DNA of 64,000 nucleotides from Pseudomonas coleopterorum (GTDB lineage Bacteria > Pseudomonadota > Gammaproteobacteria > Pseudomonadales > Pseudomonadaceae): positions 4,653,001 to 4,717,000 of the forward strand of contig NZ_FNTZ01000001.1 of NCBI RefSeq assembly GCF_900105555.1, read 5' to 3'. The translations under genes were made by a program, and so were the position numbers. Below the pieces are notes generated by a model, which worked only from the letters and a program-made list of their open reading frames with translations, did no database searches and had not been told where the DNA came from. This document shows, in pieces, positions 37,430 to 48,716 of the stretch (position 1 is the stretch's first letter; each line of letters starts with the position of its first letter).

Positions 37430-38803
37430 TCAGAAGAAGCTCAGGCCCACGTGGAACAGCTTTTCCACGTCGCGGATGTATTTTTTATCCACAACGAACA
37501 GGATCACGTGGTCACCGGCTTCGATCACCGTGTCGCTGTGGGCGATGATCACCTGGTCATCGCGAATGATCGCGCCGATGGTGGTTCCCGGTGGCAGGTC
37601 GATGGTTTCGATGGGCTTGCCGATCACCTTGCTCGAGCGCGCATCGCCGTGGGCAATGGCCTCGATGGCTTCGGCTGCGCCGCGGCGCAATGAATGCACA
37701 CTGACGATATCGCCACGCCGTACGTGCGCAAGCAGCGTACCGATGGTCGCCAGTTGTGGACTCAGGGCGATGTCGATCTCGCCGCCCTGGACCAGATCGA
37801 CGTAGGCCGGGTTGTTGATGATGGTCATGACCTTGCGCGCGCCCAGTCGCTTGGCCAGCAACGAGGACATGATGTTGGCCTCGTCATCGTTGGTCAGGGC
37901 CAGGAATATATCGGCCTGGGCGATGTTCTCTTCGAGCATCAGGTCGCGGTCCGAGGCGCTGCCCTGCAACACCACGGTGCTGTCCAGGGTGTCGGAAAGA
38001 TAGCGGCAGCGCGCCGGATTCATCTCGATGATCTTCACCTGGTAACGGCTTTCGATGGCTTCGGCCAGGCGCTCGCCGATCTGCCCGCCGCCGGCGATAA
38101 CCACCCGCTTGTTGCTCTGGTCGACCCGGCGCAGTTCGCTCATCACCGCGCGAATGTCTTCGCGGGCGGCGATGAAGAAGACTTCATCGTCCGCTTCGAT
38201 GACCGTGTCGCCGCGGGGCAGGATCGGCCGATCCCGGCGGAAGATGGCCGCCACGCGTGTATCGACCTTGGGCATGTGGTGACGAATCTGCCGCAATTGC
38301 TGGCCCACCAGCGGGCCGCCGTAGTAAGCCTTGACCGCAACCAGCTGCGCCTTGCCTCCGGCGAAGTCGATGACCTGCAGGGCGCCGGGGTATTCGATCA
38401 GGCGCTTGATGTAGTTGGTCACCACCTGTTCCGGGCTGATCAGTACATCCACCGGGATGGCATCGTTGTCGAACAGGCCGGCACGGGTGAGATACGCCGA
38501 TTCGCGTACCCGGGCGATCTTGGTCGGGGTATGGAACAGGGTGTAGGCGACCTGGCAGGCGACCATGTTGGTTTCGTCGCTGTTGGTCACTGCCACCAGC
38601 ATGTCCGCGTCGTCGGCACCGGCCTGGCGCAGCACGGTCGGAAACGAGCCGCGGCCCTGCACGGTACGGATGTCCAGGCGATCGCCGAGGTTGCGCAGGC
38701 GTTCGGGGTCGGTGTCGACCACGGTGATGTCGTTGGCCTCGCTGGCCAAGTGCTCGGCCAAAGTGCCGCCCACCTGCCCTGCACCCAGGATGATGATCTT
38801 CAT
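37430..38803 (-). CDS. trkA: Trk potassium uptake NAD-binding regulatory protein TrkA
   Basis: A 457-residue cytoplasmic protein with two RCK halves, each with an N-terminal NAD(H) fold: [20 protein letters not shown] at the start and [19 protein letters not shown] at about residue 233. Each half has a C-terminal ligand domain. It gates the TrkH/G potassium channel, which is not encoded here. It is the last gene of def-fmt-rsmB-trkA, 13 bp after rsmB. A parS-like half-site and a perfect DnaA box (37485-37493) lie near its 3' end. Confidence 0.97.
   Translation of the reverse strand: MKIIILGAGQVGGTLAEHLASEANDITVVDTDPERLRNLGDRLDIRTVQGRGSFPTVLRQAGADDADMLVAVTNSDETNMVACQVAYTLFHTPTKIARVRESAYLTRAGLFDNDAIPVDVLISPEQVVTNYIKRLIEYPGALQVIDFAGGKAQLVAVKAYYGGPLVGQQLRQIRHHMPKVDTRVAAIFRRDRPILPRGDTVIEADDEVFFIAAREDIRAVMSELRRVDQSNKRVVIAGGGQIGERLAEAIESRYQVKIIEMNPARCRYLSDTLDSTVVLQGSASDRDLMLEENIAQADIFLALTNDDEANIMSSLLAKRLGARKVMTIINNPAYVDLVQGGEIDIALSPQLATIGTLLAHVRRGDIVSVHSLRRGAAEAIEAIAHGDARSSKVIGKPIETIDLPPGTTIGAIIRDDQVIIAHSDTVIEAGDHVILFVVDKKYIRDVEKLFHVGLSFF
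37443..37458. promoter_or_regulatory. Degenerate parS-like half-site
   Basis: AGGCCCACGTGGAACA matches 13 of 16 bases of parS; the right arm is perfect and the left arm has three changes. It lies within the 3' end of trkA. ParB affinity is uncertain. Confidence 0.3.
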
Positions 38804-38816
38804 CCGTTATTCCCCG

Positions 38817-40130
38817 TCAATGGCCGCGTACGGCGGCAATCTTGATCAGTTTGGCGTAGTAGAAGCCATCGTGACCGCCCTCTTGCGCCAGCAGTTGGCG
38901 GCCATGGGCCTGCTTGATCCCGGCAGAGGTGGCCACGTCCAGTTCGCGGGCGCCGGACGTGCGAGCGAGGAATGCCTCGATGACCTCGGTATTTTCCGTG
39001 GGCAAGGTCGAGCACGTGGCATAGAGCAACACGCCGCCAACCTCCAGGGTCGGCCACATGGCGTCGAGCAACTGGCCTTGCAGCACGGCCAAGGCATGGA
39101 TGTCGTCGGGTTGGCGGGTCAGCTTGATGTCGGGATGACGGCGGATCACGCCGGTGGCCGAACAGGGTGCGTCGAGCAGGATGCGTTGGAACGGCTTGCC
39201 GTCCCACCAGGCCGAGGTATCGCGGCCATCGGCGGCGATCAAGTGCGCCTGCAACCCCAGACGCTGCAGGTTCTCGCGCACCCGGACCAGGCGTTTCGCT
39301 TCGAGATCGATTCCCACGACTTCAGCCAGGGCCGGTTCGGCTTCCAGGATATGGCATGTCTTGCCACCTGGCGCGCAGCAGGCATCGAGCACGCGTTGAC
39401 CGGGGGCCAGGTCGAGCAACTCGGCGGCCAACTGCGCGGCTTCATCCTGCACGCTGACCCAGCCTTCGCTGAAACCGGGCAGCCCGCGCACATCGCAGGC
39501 TTCTGAAAGAACGATGCCATCGCGGCTGTGGACACAGGCCTGCGCGGCCACGCCCTGCTCGGCCAGCAGGCCCAGGTAGGTATCACGGTCGTGATGGCGG
39601 CGGTTGACTCGCAGGATCATCGGCGGGTGAGCGTTGTTGGCAGCGCAAATGGCTTCCCATTGCTCTGGCCAGAAAGCTTTGAGCGATTTCTGCAGCCAGC
39701 GCGGGTGGGCGGTGCGTACTACCGGATCGCGTTCGAGTTCGGCCAGAATGGCGTCACTCTCGCGTTGGGCGCGCCGCAGTACGGCGTTGAGCAATGCCTT
39801 GGCCCAGGGTTTCTTCAGCTTGTCGGCGCAGCCGACGGTTTCGCCGATCGCGGCATGGGCCGGCACGCGGGTGTACAGCAGCTGGTAGAGGCCCACCAGC
39901 AGCAGGGCATGCACATCGGCATCGGCGGCCTTGAAGGGCTTTTGCAGCAGCCGCTCGGCCAGTGCGTCGAGACGGGGCTGCCAGCGTGCCGTGCCGAACG
40001 CCAGGTCCTGAACCAGGCCACGGTCCCGCGCTTCGACCTTGTCCAATTCCTTGGGCAGGGAGCTGTTGAGCGAGGCCTTGCCGTTGAGCACTGCCGCGAG
40101 CGCGCGGGCCGCCGCCAGACGTGGGTTCAT
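38817..40130 (-). CDS. rsmB: 16S rRNA (cytosine-C5)-methyltransferase RsmB (Sun)
   Basis: A 437-residue enzyme for m5C967 of 16S rRNA. The N-terminal third is a NusB-like RNA-binding domain ([18 protein letters not shown]). The C-terminal part has the SAM site [17 protein letters not shown] and the two catalytic cysteine regions [10 protein letters not shown] and [14 protein letters not shown]. The start overlaps the fmt stop by four bases. Typical length. Confidence 0.97.
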   Translation of the reverse strand: MNPRLAAARALAAVLNGKASLNSSLPKELDKVEARDRGLVQDLAFGTARWQPRLDALAERLLQKPFKAADADVHALLLVGLYQLLYTRVPAHAAIGETVGCADKLKKPWAKALLNAVLRRAQRESDAILAELERDPVVRTAHPRWLQKSLKAFWPEQWEAICAANNAHPPMILRVNRRHHDRDTYLGLLAEQGVAAQACVHSRDGIVLSEACDVRGLPGFSEGWVSVQDEAAQLAAELLDLAPGQRVLDACCAPGGKTCHILEAEPALAEVVGIDLEAKRLVRVRENLQRLGLQAHLIAADGRDTSAWWDGKPFQRILLDAPCSATGVIRRHPDIKLTRQPDDIHALAVLQGQLLDAMWPTLEVGGVLLYATCSTLPTENTEVIEAFLARTSGARELDVATSAGIKQAHGRQLLAQEGGHDGFYYAKLIKIAAVRGH

Positions 40131-41059
40131 TGGCCCAGCACCGTGCCGACCACGAAGCGATCGCGGCGGCTGTTGAACAGGTCACTGAAGTTGAGTGGCT
40201 TGCCGCCCGGCAACTGCAGGCGGGTCAGGCGCAGTGCCTGTACACCGCAGGCGACGGTCAGCCCGTCCTTGTCGACCTGAAGGATTTCACCCGGCTGACC
40301 GCTGCCGTCGGCCAACTCGGCCGCCAGCACTTTCACGGCCTCGGCGTTCAAGGTGCTGTGGCAGATCGGCCAGGGGAAAAACGCCCGTACCAGGCGTTCC
40401 AGCACTTCGGCCGGCTGGCTCCAGTCGATGCGTGCTTCGTTCTTGTCCAGCTTGTGCGCGTAGTTGGCCAGGCTGTCGTCCTGGGTTTCGCCCGGCAGGC
40501 AGCCCGCAGCCAAGCCGGCAATGGCCTGGACCACCGCCGGCGGGCCCAGCTGCGCCAACCGATCGTGCAGGCTGCCGCCGGTATCGTGGGCATCGATCGG
40601 GGTGCTGACCTTGAGCAGCATCGGGCCCGTATCGAGACCGGCCTCCATGCGCATCACGGTGACGCCGCTCTGCGCATCGCCAGCCTGCACCGCCCGCTGG
40701 ATCGGCGCTGCACCGCGCCAGCGTGGCAGCAGCGAAGCATGACTGTTGATGCAGCCCAGCGGCGGAATATCCAGCACCGCCTGCGGCAGGATCAGCCCGT
40801 AGGCGACCACCACCATCAGGTCCGGAGCCAGTTCACGCAGCTCGGCCTGTGCCTGCGGGTCACGCAGGGTCACTGGCTGTAGCACGGGGATGCCGTGCTC
40901 CAGGGCCAGTTGCTTGACCGGACTTTGCATGAGTTTCTGCCCGCGTCCCGCCGGGCGATCCGGCTGGGTGTACACGGCGACGATATCGTGGGAAGTGGCC
41001 AGCAGGGCCTTGAGGTGTTCGGCGGCAAACTCGGGAGTGCCCGCGAAGACGATGCGCAT
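40127..41059 (-). CDS. fmt: Methionyl-tRNA formyltransferase
   Basis: A 310-residue enzyme that formylates initiator Met-tRNA with 10-formyl-THF. I use the ATG at 41059 ([20 protein letters not shown]). The formyltransferase signature [16 protein letters not shown] is intact and a C-terminal tRNA-binding domain follows. It pairs with def, which removes the formyl group, and overlaps rsmB by four bases. Confidence 0.98.
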   Translation of the reverse strand: MRIVFAGTPEFAAEHLKALLATSHDIVAVYTQPDRPAGRGQKLMQSPVKQLALEHGIPVLQPVTLRDPQAQAELRELAPDLMVVVAYGLILPQAVLDIPPLGCINSHASLLPRWRGAAPIQRAVQAGDAQSGVTVMRMEAGLDTGPMLLKVSTPIDAHDTGGSLHDRLAQLGPPAVVQAIAGLAAGCLPGETQDDSLANYAHKLDKNEARIDWSQPAEVLERLVRAFFPWPICHSTLNAEAVKVLAAELADGSGQPGEILQVDKDGLTVACGVQALRLTRLQLPGGKPLNFSDLFNSRRDRFVVGTVLGQ

Positions 41060-41093
41060 GGAGTTCTCGCTGTTGGAGGTGGGCCGCAACCCT

Positions 41094-41176
41094 TTGTAGG
41101 AGCGGCTGGCAGCCGCGAAGGGGCCCTTCCTGACGCACCGAGGTGCGTTGTTCGCGGTTACTAGCCGCTCCTACAG
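41094..41176. repeat. REP inverted pair between def and fmt
   Basis: TGTAGGAGCGGCTGGCAGCCGCGAA and, about 35 bp later, the inverted form ending AGCCGCTCCTACA. This is the common Pseudomonas REP core, different from the GGGCAGAGCCCGCT type seen at 26467 and 47620. It occupies most of the gap inside the def-fmt series. Confidence 0.88.
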
Positions 41177-41186
41177 GGCACCGGAA

Positions 41187-41693
41187 TCAGGCTTGCTGCT
41201 TGTGCAGTTTTTCCAGCTTCTTCTTGATTCGGTCGCGCTTGAGGTTGGACAGGTAGTCGACGAACAGCTTGCCGTTGAGGTGGTCGCACTCGTGCTGGAT
41301 GCACACGGCCAGCAGGCCTTCGGCGATCAGTTCGTAGGGCTTGCCGTCGCGATCCAGCGCCGTGACCTTGACCTTCTGCGGACGATCGACATTCTCGTAG
41401 AAGCCAGGCACCGACAGGCAACCTTCCTGGTACTGGTCCATCTCGTCGGTCAACGACTCGAACTCGGGGTTGATGAACACCCGCGGTTCGCTGCGATCTT
41501 CGGACAGGTCCATGACCACGATGCGCTTGTGCACATTGATCTGGGTAGCGGCCAAACCGATGCCCGGCGCGTCGTACATGGTTTCAAACATGTCATCGAT
41601 GAGCTGGCGAACGCTGTCGTCCACCACCGTGACCGGCTTGGCGACGGTACGCAGGCGCGGGTCTGGAAATTCGAGGATGTTTAAAATAGCCAT
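41187..41693 (-). CDS. def: Peptide deformylase
   Basis: A 168-residue metalloenzyme that removes the N-formyl group from new proteins. All three motifs are intact: [16 protein letters not shown] and the metal-binding QHECDHLNG. The start is the ATG at 41693 ([14 protein letters not shown]); the upstream frame runs into the divergent tsaP leader. It heads def-fmt-rsmB-trkA. Confidence 0.98.
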   Translation of the reverse strand: MAILNILEFPDPRLRTVAKPVTVVDDSVRQLIDDMFETMYDAPGIGLAATQINVHKRIVVMDLSEDRSEPRVFINPEFESLTDEMDQYQEGCLSVPGFYENVDRPQKVKVTALDRDGKPYELIAEGLLAVCIQHECDHLNGKLFVDYLSNLKRDRIKKKLEKLHKQQA

Positions 41694-41764
41694 ATGCGTA
41701 TGTGCTGCACTGTGAGGTAAAGTCGTTATTTCGCGTGAACAGACATGATAAAGGGATTCACGGC

Positions 41765-42790
41765 ATGAGGAAATCACTACTCGCCCTGCTACTGCTGGCA
41801 ATGTCCGGCCTGACGCAGGCGCAGGTGCAGCTCAGGGACGGCTACCCACAGCGCTACACCGTGGTCCGTGGCGACACATTGTGGGACATTTCCGGCAAGT
41901 TTCTGCGCCAGCCGTGGCAGTGGCCGCAGCTCTGGCACGCCAATCCGCAGATCGCCAACCCCGATTTGATCTACCCCGGCGATTCGCTGGTGCTGGGCTT
42001 CGTCGACGGCCAGCCGCAACTGATGCTCGAGCGCGGCGCCTCGCGCGGCACTATCAAGCTCTCGCCAAAAGTGCGCACCACACCGGTGGCCGAAGCCATT
42101 CCCAGCATACCGCTGGAATCGATCAACAGCTTTCTGCTGACCAACCGCATCATGGATTCGGTCGACGACTTCAACGCCGCACCCTATATCGTCGCTGGCA
42201 ATGCCGAGCGGGTGCTCAGTGGCATGGGCGACCGCATCTACGCACGTGGGGCGTTCGATCCGGCGCAGTCGGTCTATGGCATCTTCCGCCAGGGCAAGGC
42301 CTACACGGACCCCGATACCCAGGAATTTCTTGGCATCAACGCCGACAATATCGGTGGTGGCGAAATCGTCGCGACCGAAGGGGACATCTCTACCCTGGTC
42401 CTGCAGCGCTCGCGCGAAGAAGTTCGCCTGGGCGATCGGCTGTTCAGCGATGAACAGCGTGCGGTCAATTCGACATTTTTTCCCAGCGCGCCGCAGTCGG
42501 ACATCCATGGTGTGATCATTGATGTGCCACGAGGTGTTACACAGATCGGCAAGTACGACGTGGTCACCTTGAACCGCGGAAAGCGCGACGGGCTGCGCGA
42601 AGGCAACGTTCTGGCGGTCTACAAGACCGGCGAGACAGTGCGCGATCGTATCACTGGCGAGCAGATCAAGGTCCCGGACGAGCGTTCCGGACTGCTCATG
42701 GTGTTCCGCACCTATGAAAAGCTGAGCTATGGTTTGATCCTCAACGCCAACCGCTCGCTGGCAGTGATGGACAAGGTGAGTAACCCGTAG
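41765..42790 (+). CDS. tsaP: LysM peptidoglycan-binding protein, TsaP type
   Basis: A 341-residue secreted protein. It has a signal peptide ([20 protein letters not shown], probable cleavage after AQA) and then one LysM domain around residues 28-75 ([16 protein letters not shown]). The long C-terminal part resembles the FlgT-like region of TsaP. In P. aeruginosa and Neisseria, TsaP anchors the type IV pilus secretin ring to peptidoglycan. Divergence from def and the following dprA match the P. aeruginosa locus of tsaP. No pilus genes are adjacent. Confidence 0.85.
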   Translation: MRKSLLALLLLAMSGLTQAQVQLRDGYPQRYTVVRGDTLWDISGKFLRQPWQWPQLWHANPQIANPDLIYPGDSLVLGFVDGQPQLMLERGASRGTIKLSPKVRTTPVAEAIPSIPLESINSFLLTNRIMDSVDDFNAAPYIVAGNAERVLSGMGDRIYARGAFDPAQSVYGIFRQGKAYTDPDTQEFLGINADNIGGGEIVATEGDISTLVLQRSREEVRLGDRLFSDEQRAVNSTFFPSAPQSDIHGVIIDVPRGVTQIGKYDVVTLNRGKRDGLREGNVLAVYKTGETVRDRITGEQIKVPDERSGLLMVFRTYEKLSYGLILNANRSLAVMDKVSNP

Positions 42791-42909
42791 CCGCACCTGG
42801 CGCCTGGGTACGAGAGGATCGTGCCCAGGCGCATTCCGATACTTTTGTGCACAGAGTTATCCACAGCTTGTCCAGATGCTTGCGAGCCTGCCGATTCAAG
42901 GATGATCGG

Positions 42910-44016
42910 ATGCCGCTTTTCGAAAGCAACACCCACACCTGTTCCGAACTCGAAGCGCGTCTGCGCTTGCAACTACTCCCCGACATTGGCTCGCAACGCT
43001 TTCACAAGCTCGTTGCGCACTTCGGCTGTGCGCGTTCGGCGCTCGATGCCTCGGCCGTGCAATGGCGCGGTGCAGGTTGCAGCGACGCCAGCGCCCAGGC
43101 CCGCCGCGACCCCGGCATTCATCAATCTGCTGCGGCTGCGATGGCCTGGCTAGAGCGTGCGGACCAGCATTTGCTGATGTGGGACCAGCCTGACTACCCG
43201 GCCCTGCTCAAGGAGATCGCCGATCCACCGCCGCTGCTGTTCGTGCGCGGGGACCCCGGCGTACTGGAGCGGCCGCAGATCGCCGTGGTCGGCAGTCGCC
43301 GCGCCTCGCCGCCCGGATTGGACAATGCCCGGGCCTTCGCTCGCAGCCTGGCAGGTGCGGGATTCACGATCACCAGCGGTCTGGCCCTGGGTGTGGACGG
43401 TGCTGCCCACCAAGGTGCATTGGACGTGGGTGGACATACCAGCGCGGTCTTGGGCACCGGGCTGGAAAAACTTTATCCACAGAAGCACCGTGCCTTGGCG
43501 CAGGCCATCGTCGAGGCCCGTGGCGCGCTGGTTTCCGAGTTTCCCCTGCAGGCCCAGGCACAGCCCGGCAATTTTCCCCGGCGCAACCGGATAATCAGCG
43601 GCTTGTCGCTGGGCGTGCTGGTCATCGAAGCGAGTCCGGCCAGCGGGTCGCTGATCACTGCACGTCTTGCCGCCGAGCATGGTCGCGAAGTGTGGGCACT
43701 GCCAGGCTCGATTCATCATCCTGGCGCCCGCGGTTGTCATCAGTTGATCCGCGACGGTGCGCAGTTGGTCGAGACCATCGATCACATCCTCGAAGGCTTG
43801 CAGGGTTGGCAGCGCCTGCCGCCAGCCTCGTCGCCAGCACCGCAACGATCGCAAGATCCGCTGCTGAGCGCGTTGGTGGCAGCGGCGCATACCACTGAAG
43901 GTCTGGCCGCAGCCCTCGGCTGGCCATTGCCCCGGGTGATGGCGCAACTCACCGAGCTGGAACTGCAGGGGCGTGTGGTCAGTCAGGCGGGGCGTTGGTT
44001 TGCACGTGCCAGCTAA
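42910..44016 (+). CDS. dprA: DNA-processing protein DprA
   Basis: A 368-residue protein that loads RecA on incoming single-stranded DNA during natural transformation. The Rossmann-like core is clear (IAVVGSRRASPPG, SGLALGVDGAAHQGAL, FPRRNRIISGLS). A C-terminal winged-helix region follows. I start at the ATG at 42910 because the earlier ATG-like codons lack conservation. A perfect DnaA box is at 43473-43481 and another in the upstream gap at 42857-42865. tsaC follows 37 bp later. Confidence 0.95.
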   Translation: MPLFESNTHTCSELEARLRLQLLPDIGSQRFHKLVAHFGCARSALDASAVQWRGAGCSDASAQARRDPGIHQSAAAAMAWLERADQHLLMWDQPDYPALLKEIADPPPLLFVRGDPGVLERPQIAVVGSRRASPPGLDNARAFARSLAGAGFTITSGLALGVDGAAHQGALDVGGHTSAVLGTGLEKLYPQKHRALAQAIVEARGALVSEFPLQAQAQPGNFPRRNRIISGLSLGVLVIEASPASGSLITARLAAEHGREVWALPGSIHHPGARGCHQLIRDGAQLVETIDHILEGLQGWQRLPPASSPAPQRSQDPLLSALVAAAHTTEGLAAALGWPLPRVMAQLTELELQGRVVSQAGRWFARAS

Positions 44017-44053
44017 GTACACTGGCGGCAGTTTCCAATGGGAGTGACAGCAG

Positions 44054-44608
44054 ATGGTGAGCAGTTGGCGTGTGCAACAAGCGGCGCGCGAGATCCGAGC
44101 GGGCGCGGTGATCGCCTACCCGACCGAAGCTGTCTGGGGGCTGGGTTGCGATCCGTGGGACGAAGAGGCGGTCTACCGCTTGCTCGCCATCAAGGAGCGC
44201 TCGGTCGACAAGGGCCTGATCCTGGTTGCCGACAACATTCGTCAGTTCGACTTCCTGTTCGAGGACTTCCCCGAGGACTGGATCGATCGGATGGCCAGCA
44301 CCTGGCCCGGCCCGAACACCTGGCTGGTGCCTCATCAGGACCTGTTGCCCGAATGGATCACCGGTGTCCACGACTCCGTGGCCCTGCGCGTGAGCGATCA
44401 CCCGCAAGTGCGCGAGCTGTGTGCGTTGGTAGGGCCGCTGGTGTCGACTTCGGCCAATCGCCAGGGCCGTCCGGCTGCCCGCAGCCGCCTGCGCGTGGAG
44501 CAATACTTCCGGGGCGAAGTGGACCTGGTGCTGGGGGGCGCGCTGGGCGGGCGGAAAAGCCCGAGCGTGATCCGTGACCTGGTCACCGGCGAGGTGATCA
44601 GGCCCTGA
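44054..44608 (+). CDS. tsaC: Threonylcarbamoyl-AMP synthase TsaC
   Basis: A 184-residue YrdC-family enzyme making threonylcarbamoyl-AMP for the t6A37 tRNA modification. Family segments [29 protein letters not shown] and [14 protein letters not shown] are all present. It is the short single-domain form (TsaC) rather than Sua5. A 12-bp triple repeat begins at its stop codon. Confidence 0.96.
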   Translation: MVSSWRVQQAAREIRAGAVIAYPTEAVWGLGCDPWDEEAVYRLLAIKERSVDKGLILVADNIRQFDFLFEDFPEDWIDRMASTWPGPNTWLVPHQDLLPEWITGVHDSVALRVSDHPQVRELCALVGPLVSTSANRQGRPAARSRLRVEQYFRGEVDLVLGGALGGRKSPSVIRDLVTGEVIRP

Positions 44609-44642
44609 CTCTTGCCCTGCTTCTTGCCCTGACTCTTGCCCT
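44605..44642. repeat. 12-bp direct repeat, three copies
   Basis: CTGACTCTTGCC, CTGCTTCTTGCC and CTGACTCTTGCC run without gaps from 44605 to 44640 and begin at the TGA stop of tsaC. Length is a multiple of three. No function is evident. Confidence 0.85.
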
Positions 44643-44689
44643 AAAAAATATGGCGAGAGAGCCGTCAGCGTGCGGCTCCCTGCCCGGCT

Positions 44690-45664
44690 TCACGGCAGCA
44701 GGATGGTCGAGCCCACCGTCTCGCGTGCGGCGAGGGCGGTTTGTGCCTTCGCCGCATCGCTCAACGGGTATTGCTGGCTGACGTCGACCTTGAGCTTGCC
44801 GCTGGCGATCATCCCGAACAGTTCGTCGGCCATGCCCTGTACCGTACCGGGCACGGCGTAACTGGCCAGGGTCGGCCGGGTGACGTACAGCGAGCCCTTC
44901 TGCGACAGGATCCCCAGGTTGACGCCACTGACCGCGCCGGAGGCGTTGCCGAAGCTGACCATCAGGCCACGTGGTTGAAGGCAGTCGAGCGAGGTTTCCC
45001 AGGTGTCCTTGCCCACGCCGTCGTAGACCACCGGGCATTTCTTGCCATCGGTCAACTCCAAAACTCGCTTGGCCACATCCTCGTGGCTGTAGTCGATCAC
45101 CTCCCAAGCCCCCAGTGCCTTGGCTCGCTCGGCCTTGGCGGGCGAGCTGACGGTACCGATCAGCTTCACGCCCAACGCCGCTGCCCATTGGCAGGCCAGC
45201 GAACCCACGCCACCGGCGGCCGCGTGGAACAGAATGGTTTCTCCGGCTTCGACCTTGTAGGTCTGGCGCAACAGGTATTGAACGGTCAGGCCCTTGAGCA
45301 TCACCGCAGCGGCCTGCTCGAAAGTGATCGCTTGCGGCAGGTGCACGGCCATGGCCGCAGGCAACACGTGCAGGTCGCTGTAGGCGCCCAGGGGGCCGCC
45401 TGCGTAGGCCACACGGTCGCCGACCTTGAAGCCGTCCACCTCGCTGCCCACTGCCTCCACCACGCCGGCCGCCTCGGTGCCCAGGCCCGATGGCAGTTGT
45501 GGCGTCGGGTACAGGCCGCTGCGGAAATAGTTGTCGATGTAGTTCACGCCCACGGCGTGATTGCGTACGCGAATCTCCTGCGGGCCCGGTTGCCTGGGCT
45601 CGAAGTCGACGAACTTGAGGACTTCCGGGCCGCCGGTGGAACCGAACTGGATACGCTTTGCCAT
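44690..45664 (-). CDS. qor: NADPH:quinone reductase, zinc-independent MDR family
   Basis: A 324-residue medium-chain reductase of the quinone oxidoreductase type. The catalytic GroES-like half is followed by a nucleotide-binding half with the motif AAAGGVGSLACQWAAALG. The structural zinc cysteines of alcohol dehydrogenases are absent, which supports Qor. It is divergent from hemF. Substrate in vivo is not known. Confidence 0.92.
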   Translation of the reverse strand: MAKRIQFGSTGGPEVLKFVDFEPRQPGPQEIRVRNHAVGVNYIDNYFRSGLYPTPQLPSGLGTEAAGVVEAVGSEVDGFKVGDRVAYAGGPLGAYSDLHVLPAAMAVHLPQAITFEQAAAVMLKGLTVQYLLRQTYKVEAGETILFHAAAGGVGSLACQWAAALGVKLIGTVSSPAKAERAKALGAWEVIDYSHEDVAKRVLELTDGKKCPVVYDGVGKDTWETSLDCLQPRGLMVSFGNASGAVSGVNLGILSQKGSLYVTRPTLASYAVPGTVQGMADELFGMIASGKLKVDVSQQYPLSDAAKAQTALAARETVGSTILLP

Positions 45665-45712
45665 CTGTTCACTCCTGCTGTCGTTGGGCGAAGGCCTATC
45701 GGACGCCTTTGC

Positions 45713-45755
45713 TTGATCGGCGTCAACTGCCGCAGGCAGTGAGCGATGCTATGCT
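45713..45755 (+). promoter_or_regulatory. Candidate Anr-dependent promoter of hemF
   Basis: TTGATCGGCGTCAA (45713-45726) matches the FNR/Anr palindrome TTGAT-N4-ATCAA except for one base. A -10-like TATGCT lies at 45750-45755. The spacing places the box centre about 42 bp before the inferred start site, the class II position. hemF control by Anr is known in P. aeruginosa. The transcription start is inferred. Confidence 0.65.
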
Positions 45756-45769
45756 ACGCGCCGACTTGA

Positions 45770-46753
<984 letters not shown>

Positions 46754-46770
46754 TTCAGGAACCGTTTCGC

Positions 46771-47595
46771 ATGGACAGTTATGTGGTTTTCGGCAACCCG
46801 GTGGGTCACAGCAAGTCACCGGCCATTCACCGATTGTTTGCCGAGCAGACCGGCCAGGCGTTGGACTACAGCACGCTGCTGGCGCCCATCGATGGCTTCA
46901 CCGACTGTGCCCTGGGCTTTTTCAAGGAAGGCCTGGGCGCCAACGTCACCGTGCCGTTCAAGGAGCAGGCCTTCAGCCTGTGCAACGTGCTGACCCCACG
47001 CGCGCAGCGTGCCGGCGCGGTGAACATGCTCAGCCGTCTGCCCGATGGCGGCCTGCGCGGCGACAATACCGATGGCGTGGGGCTGGTGCGCGATCTGGTC
47101 GACAACGCCGGTGTGACCTTGCAAGGCAAACGCATTCTGTTGCTGGGTGCCGGCGGTGCGGTGCGAGGGGTGATCGAGCCGCTGCTCGAACAGCAACCGC
47201 TGTCGCTGGTGATCGCCAACCGTACGGTCGAGAAAGCCGAACAGCTGGCGCGGCTGTTCGCTGATCTGGGCCCGGTTGCGGCCAGTGGCTTCGATTGGCT
47301 GGAAGAGCCTGTGGATATCATCATCAACGCCACGTCGGCGAGCCTGGCGGGCGATCTGCCGCCCATTGCCAGCAGCTTGATCGAACCCGGTGTCACGGTC
47401 TGCTACGACATGATGTACGGCAAGGAACCAACGCCGTTCTGTCGCTGGGCCAGCGAATACGGTGCGCGGCTGTCGCTGGATGGTTTCGGCATGCTGGTCG
47501 AGCAGGCGGCGGAAGCTTTCACCTACTGGCGCGGTGTGGCAGTGGATACGGCGCCGGTGCTGAGCCAGTTGCGGCGGGAGATGGCGGCGGGTTGA
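46771..47595 (+). CDS. aroE: Shikimate dehydrogenase (NADP+)
   Basis: A 274-residue enzyme reducing 3-dehydroshikimate to shikimate in aromatic amino acid synthesis. It starts at the ATG at 46771 ([17 protein letters not shown]), just after TCAGGA. The shikimate site GHSKSP, the [10 protein letters not shown] segment with the catalytic lysine, and the nucleotide motif GAGGAVRGV are present. Likely co-transcribed with hemF. Confidence 0.98.
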   Translation: MDSYVVFGNPVGHSKSPAIHRLFAEQTGQALDYSTLLAPIDGFTDCALGFFKEGLGANVTVPFKEQAFSLCNVLTPRAQRAGAVNMLSRLPDGGLRGDNTDGVGLVRDLVDNAGVTLQGKRILLLGAGGAVRGVIEPLLEQQPLSLVIANRTVEKAEQLARLFADLGPVAASGFDWLEEPVDIIINATSASLAGDLPPIASSLIEPGVTVCYDMMYGKEPTPFCRWASEYGARLSLDGFGMLVEQAAEAFTYWRGVAVDTAPVLSQLRREMAAG

Positions 47596-47619
47596 GTTGA
47601 TTGAAGGGGTGTCAGTGAA

Positions 47620-47730
47620 GGCCTCTTCGCGGGCAGAGAGCTCGCCGCCCGCCCCGCTCCCACAGAGATCCAGTGCTCAACGCGGTATCCATGTGGGAGC
47701 GGGCTCTGCCCGCGAAGAGGCCATCACTGA
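47620..47730. repeat. REP inverted pair between aroE and choX
   Basis: CTCTTCGCGGGCAGAG at the left and GGGCTCTGCCCGCGAAGAGG at the right flank a short spacer. The core is the same as in the 26467 array. It lies between convergent genes. Confidence 0.85.
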
Positions 47731-47757
47731 CACCCACCACCATCAAGCCCGTAAAAA

Positions 47758-48705
47758 TCAAAGCTTCGCCCGCACCGCCGGCAGCGCATCCTTGCCATCC
47801 AGGGTTTTCACCCCGTCCAGCCATTTCTCCAGCACCGCCGGATTGGCTTTCAACCAGGCATGCGCCGCCTGAGCGCTGGTTTTCTTGCTGTTGGCCACAT
47901 CGGCCATGATCCCGTTCTCCATCTCCTGGGTGAACACCAGGTTGCTGAGCAGCTTGGCGGTGTTCGGGCAGCTCTGGGCATAACCCTTGCGGGTCAAGGT
48001 GTGCACGGTCCCGGTGGAGCCGAAATACTTCTCGCCGCCCGTGAGGTACTTGAGCTTGATCTGCACGTTCATCGGATGCGGCGTCCAACCGAGGAAGACC
48101 ACGAACGCTTTCTTCTTCACGTTGCGATTGACCTCGGCCAACATGGCCTGCTCGCTGGACTCCACCAGCTTCCAGTCACCCAGGCCGAATTCGTCTTTCT
48201 TGATGATCTCGGCCAATGACAGGTTGGCTGGTGCCCCCGAACCGATGCCGTAGATCTTCTTGCCGAACTGATCGGCATGCTTGTCCAGGTCGGCGAAATC
48301 CTTCACTCCGGCGTCGTAGACATAATCGGGAACGGCCAGGGTGAACTCGGTACCGTCCAGGTTCTTGGCGTACTGCACCACATCGCCGTTGGCGACGAAC
48401 TTGTCGTAGAAACCCTGTTGAGCCGGCATCCAGTTGCCAAGGAAGACATCCACCTGCCCATCCTTCAAGCCGCCGAAAATGATGGGCACGGCCAGGGTGT
48501 CGATCTTGGGCTTGTAGCCCATGCCCTCCAACACCAGGCTGGCCAGCGCATTGGTGGCGGCGATGTCGCTCCAGCCCGGGTCGGCCATCTTCACGGTGGC
48601 GCAACTTTGTGGGTCAGACAGCGGTTCATCGGCAAACGCCGGCGAGCCGGCAACTGCCAACCAGCTGGCTGCCAGGGCTGTGGATATCTTCATGGTCACC
48701 TTCAT
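47758..48705 (-). CDS. choX: Periplasmic choline/betaine-type substrate-binding protein (ChoX family)
   Basis: A 315-residue ABC-type binding protein with a signal peptide (cleavage near A25). I use the ATG at 48705 with GAGGGAAG upstream. Residues matching the aromatic choline box of Sinorhizobium ChoX are visible: W45 (ADPGWSD), W92 (GNWMPA), Y128/Y130 (DYVYDAG) and W207 (LGWTPHP). No permease or ATPase gene is adjacent, so it must share one encoded elsewhere. It begins 11 bp after betC, so it likely serves choline, or possibly choline sulfate, uptake. Confidence 0.88.
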   Translation of the reverse strand: MKVTMKISTALAASWLAVAGSPAFADEPLSDPQSCATVKMADPGWSDIAATNALASLVLEGMGYKPKIDTLAVPIIFGGLKDGQVDVFLGNWMPAQQGFYDKFVANGDVVQYAKNLDGTEFTLAVPDYVYDAGVKDFADLDKHADQFGKKIYGIGSGAPANLSLAEIIKKDEFGLGDWKLVESSEQAMLAEVNRNVKKKAFVVFLGWTPHPMNVQIKLKYLTGGEKYFGSTGTVHTLTRKGYAQSCPNTAKLLSNLVFTQEMENGIMADVANSKKTSAQAAHAWLKANPAVLEKWLDGVKTLDGKDALPAVRAKL

Positions 48706-48716
48706 GCGGACTTCCC

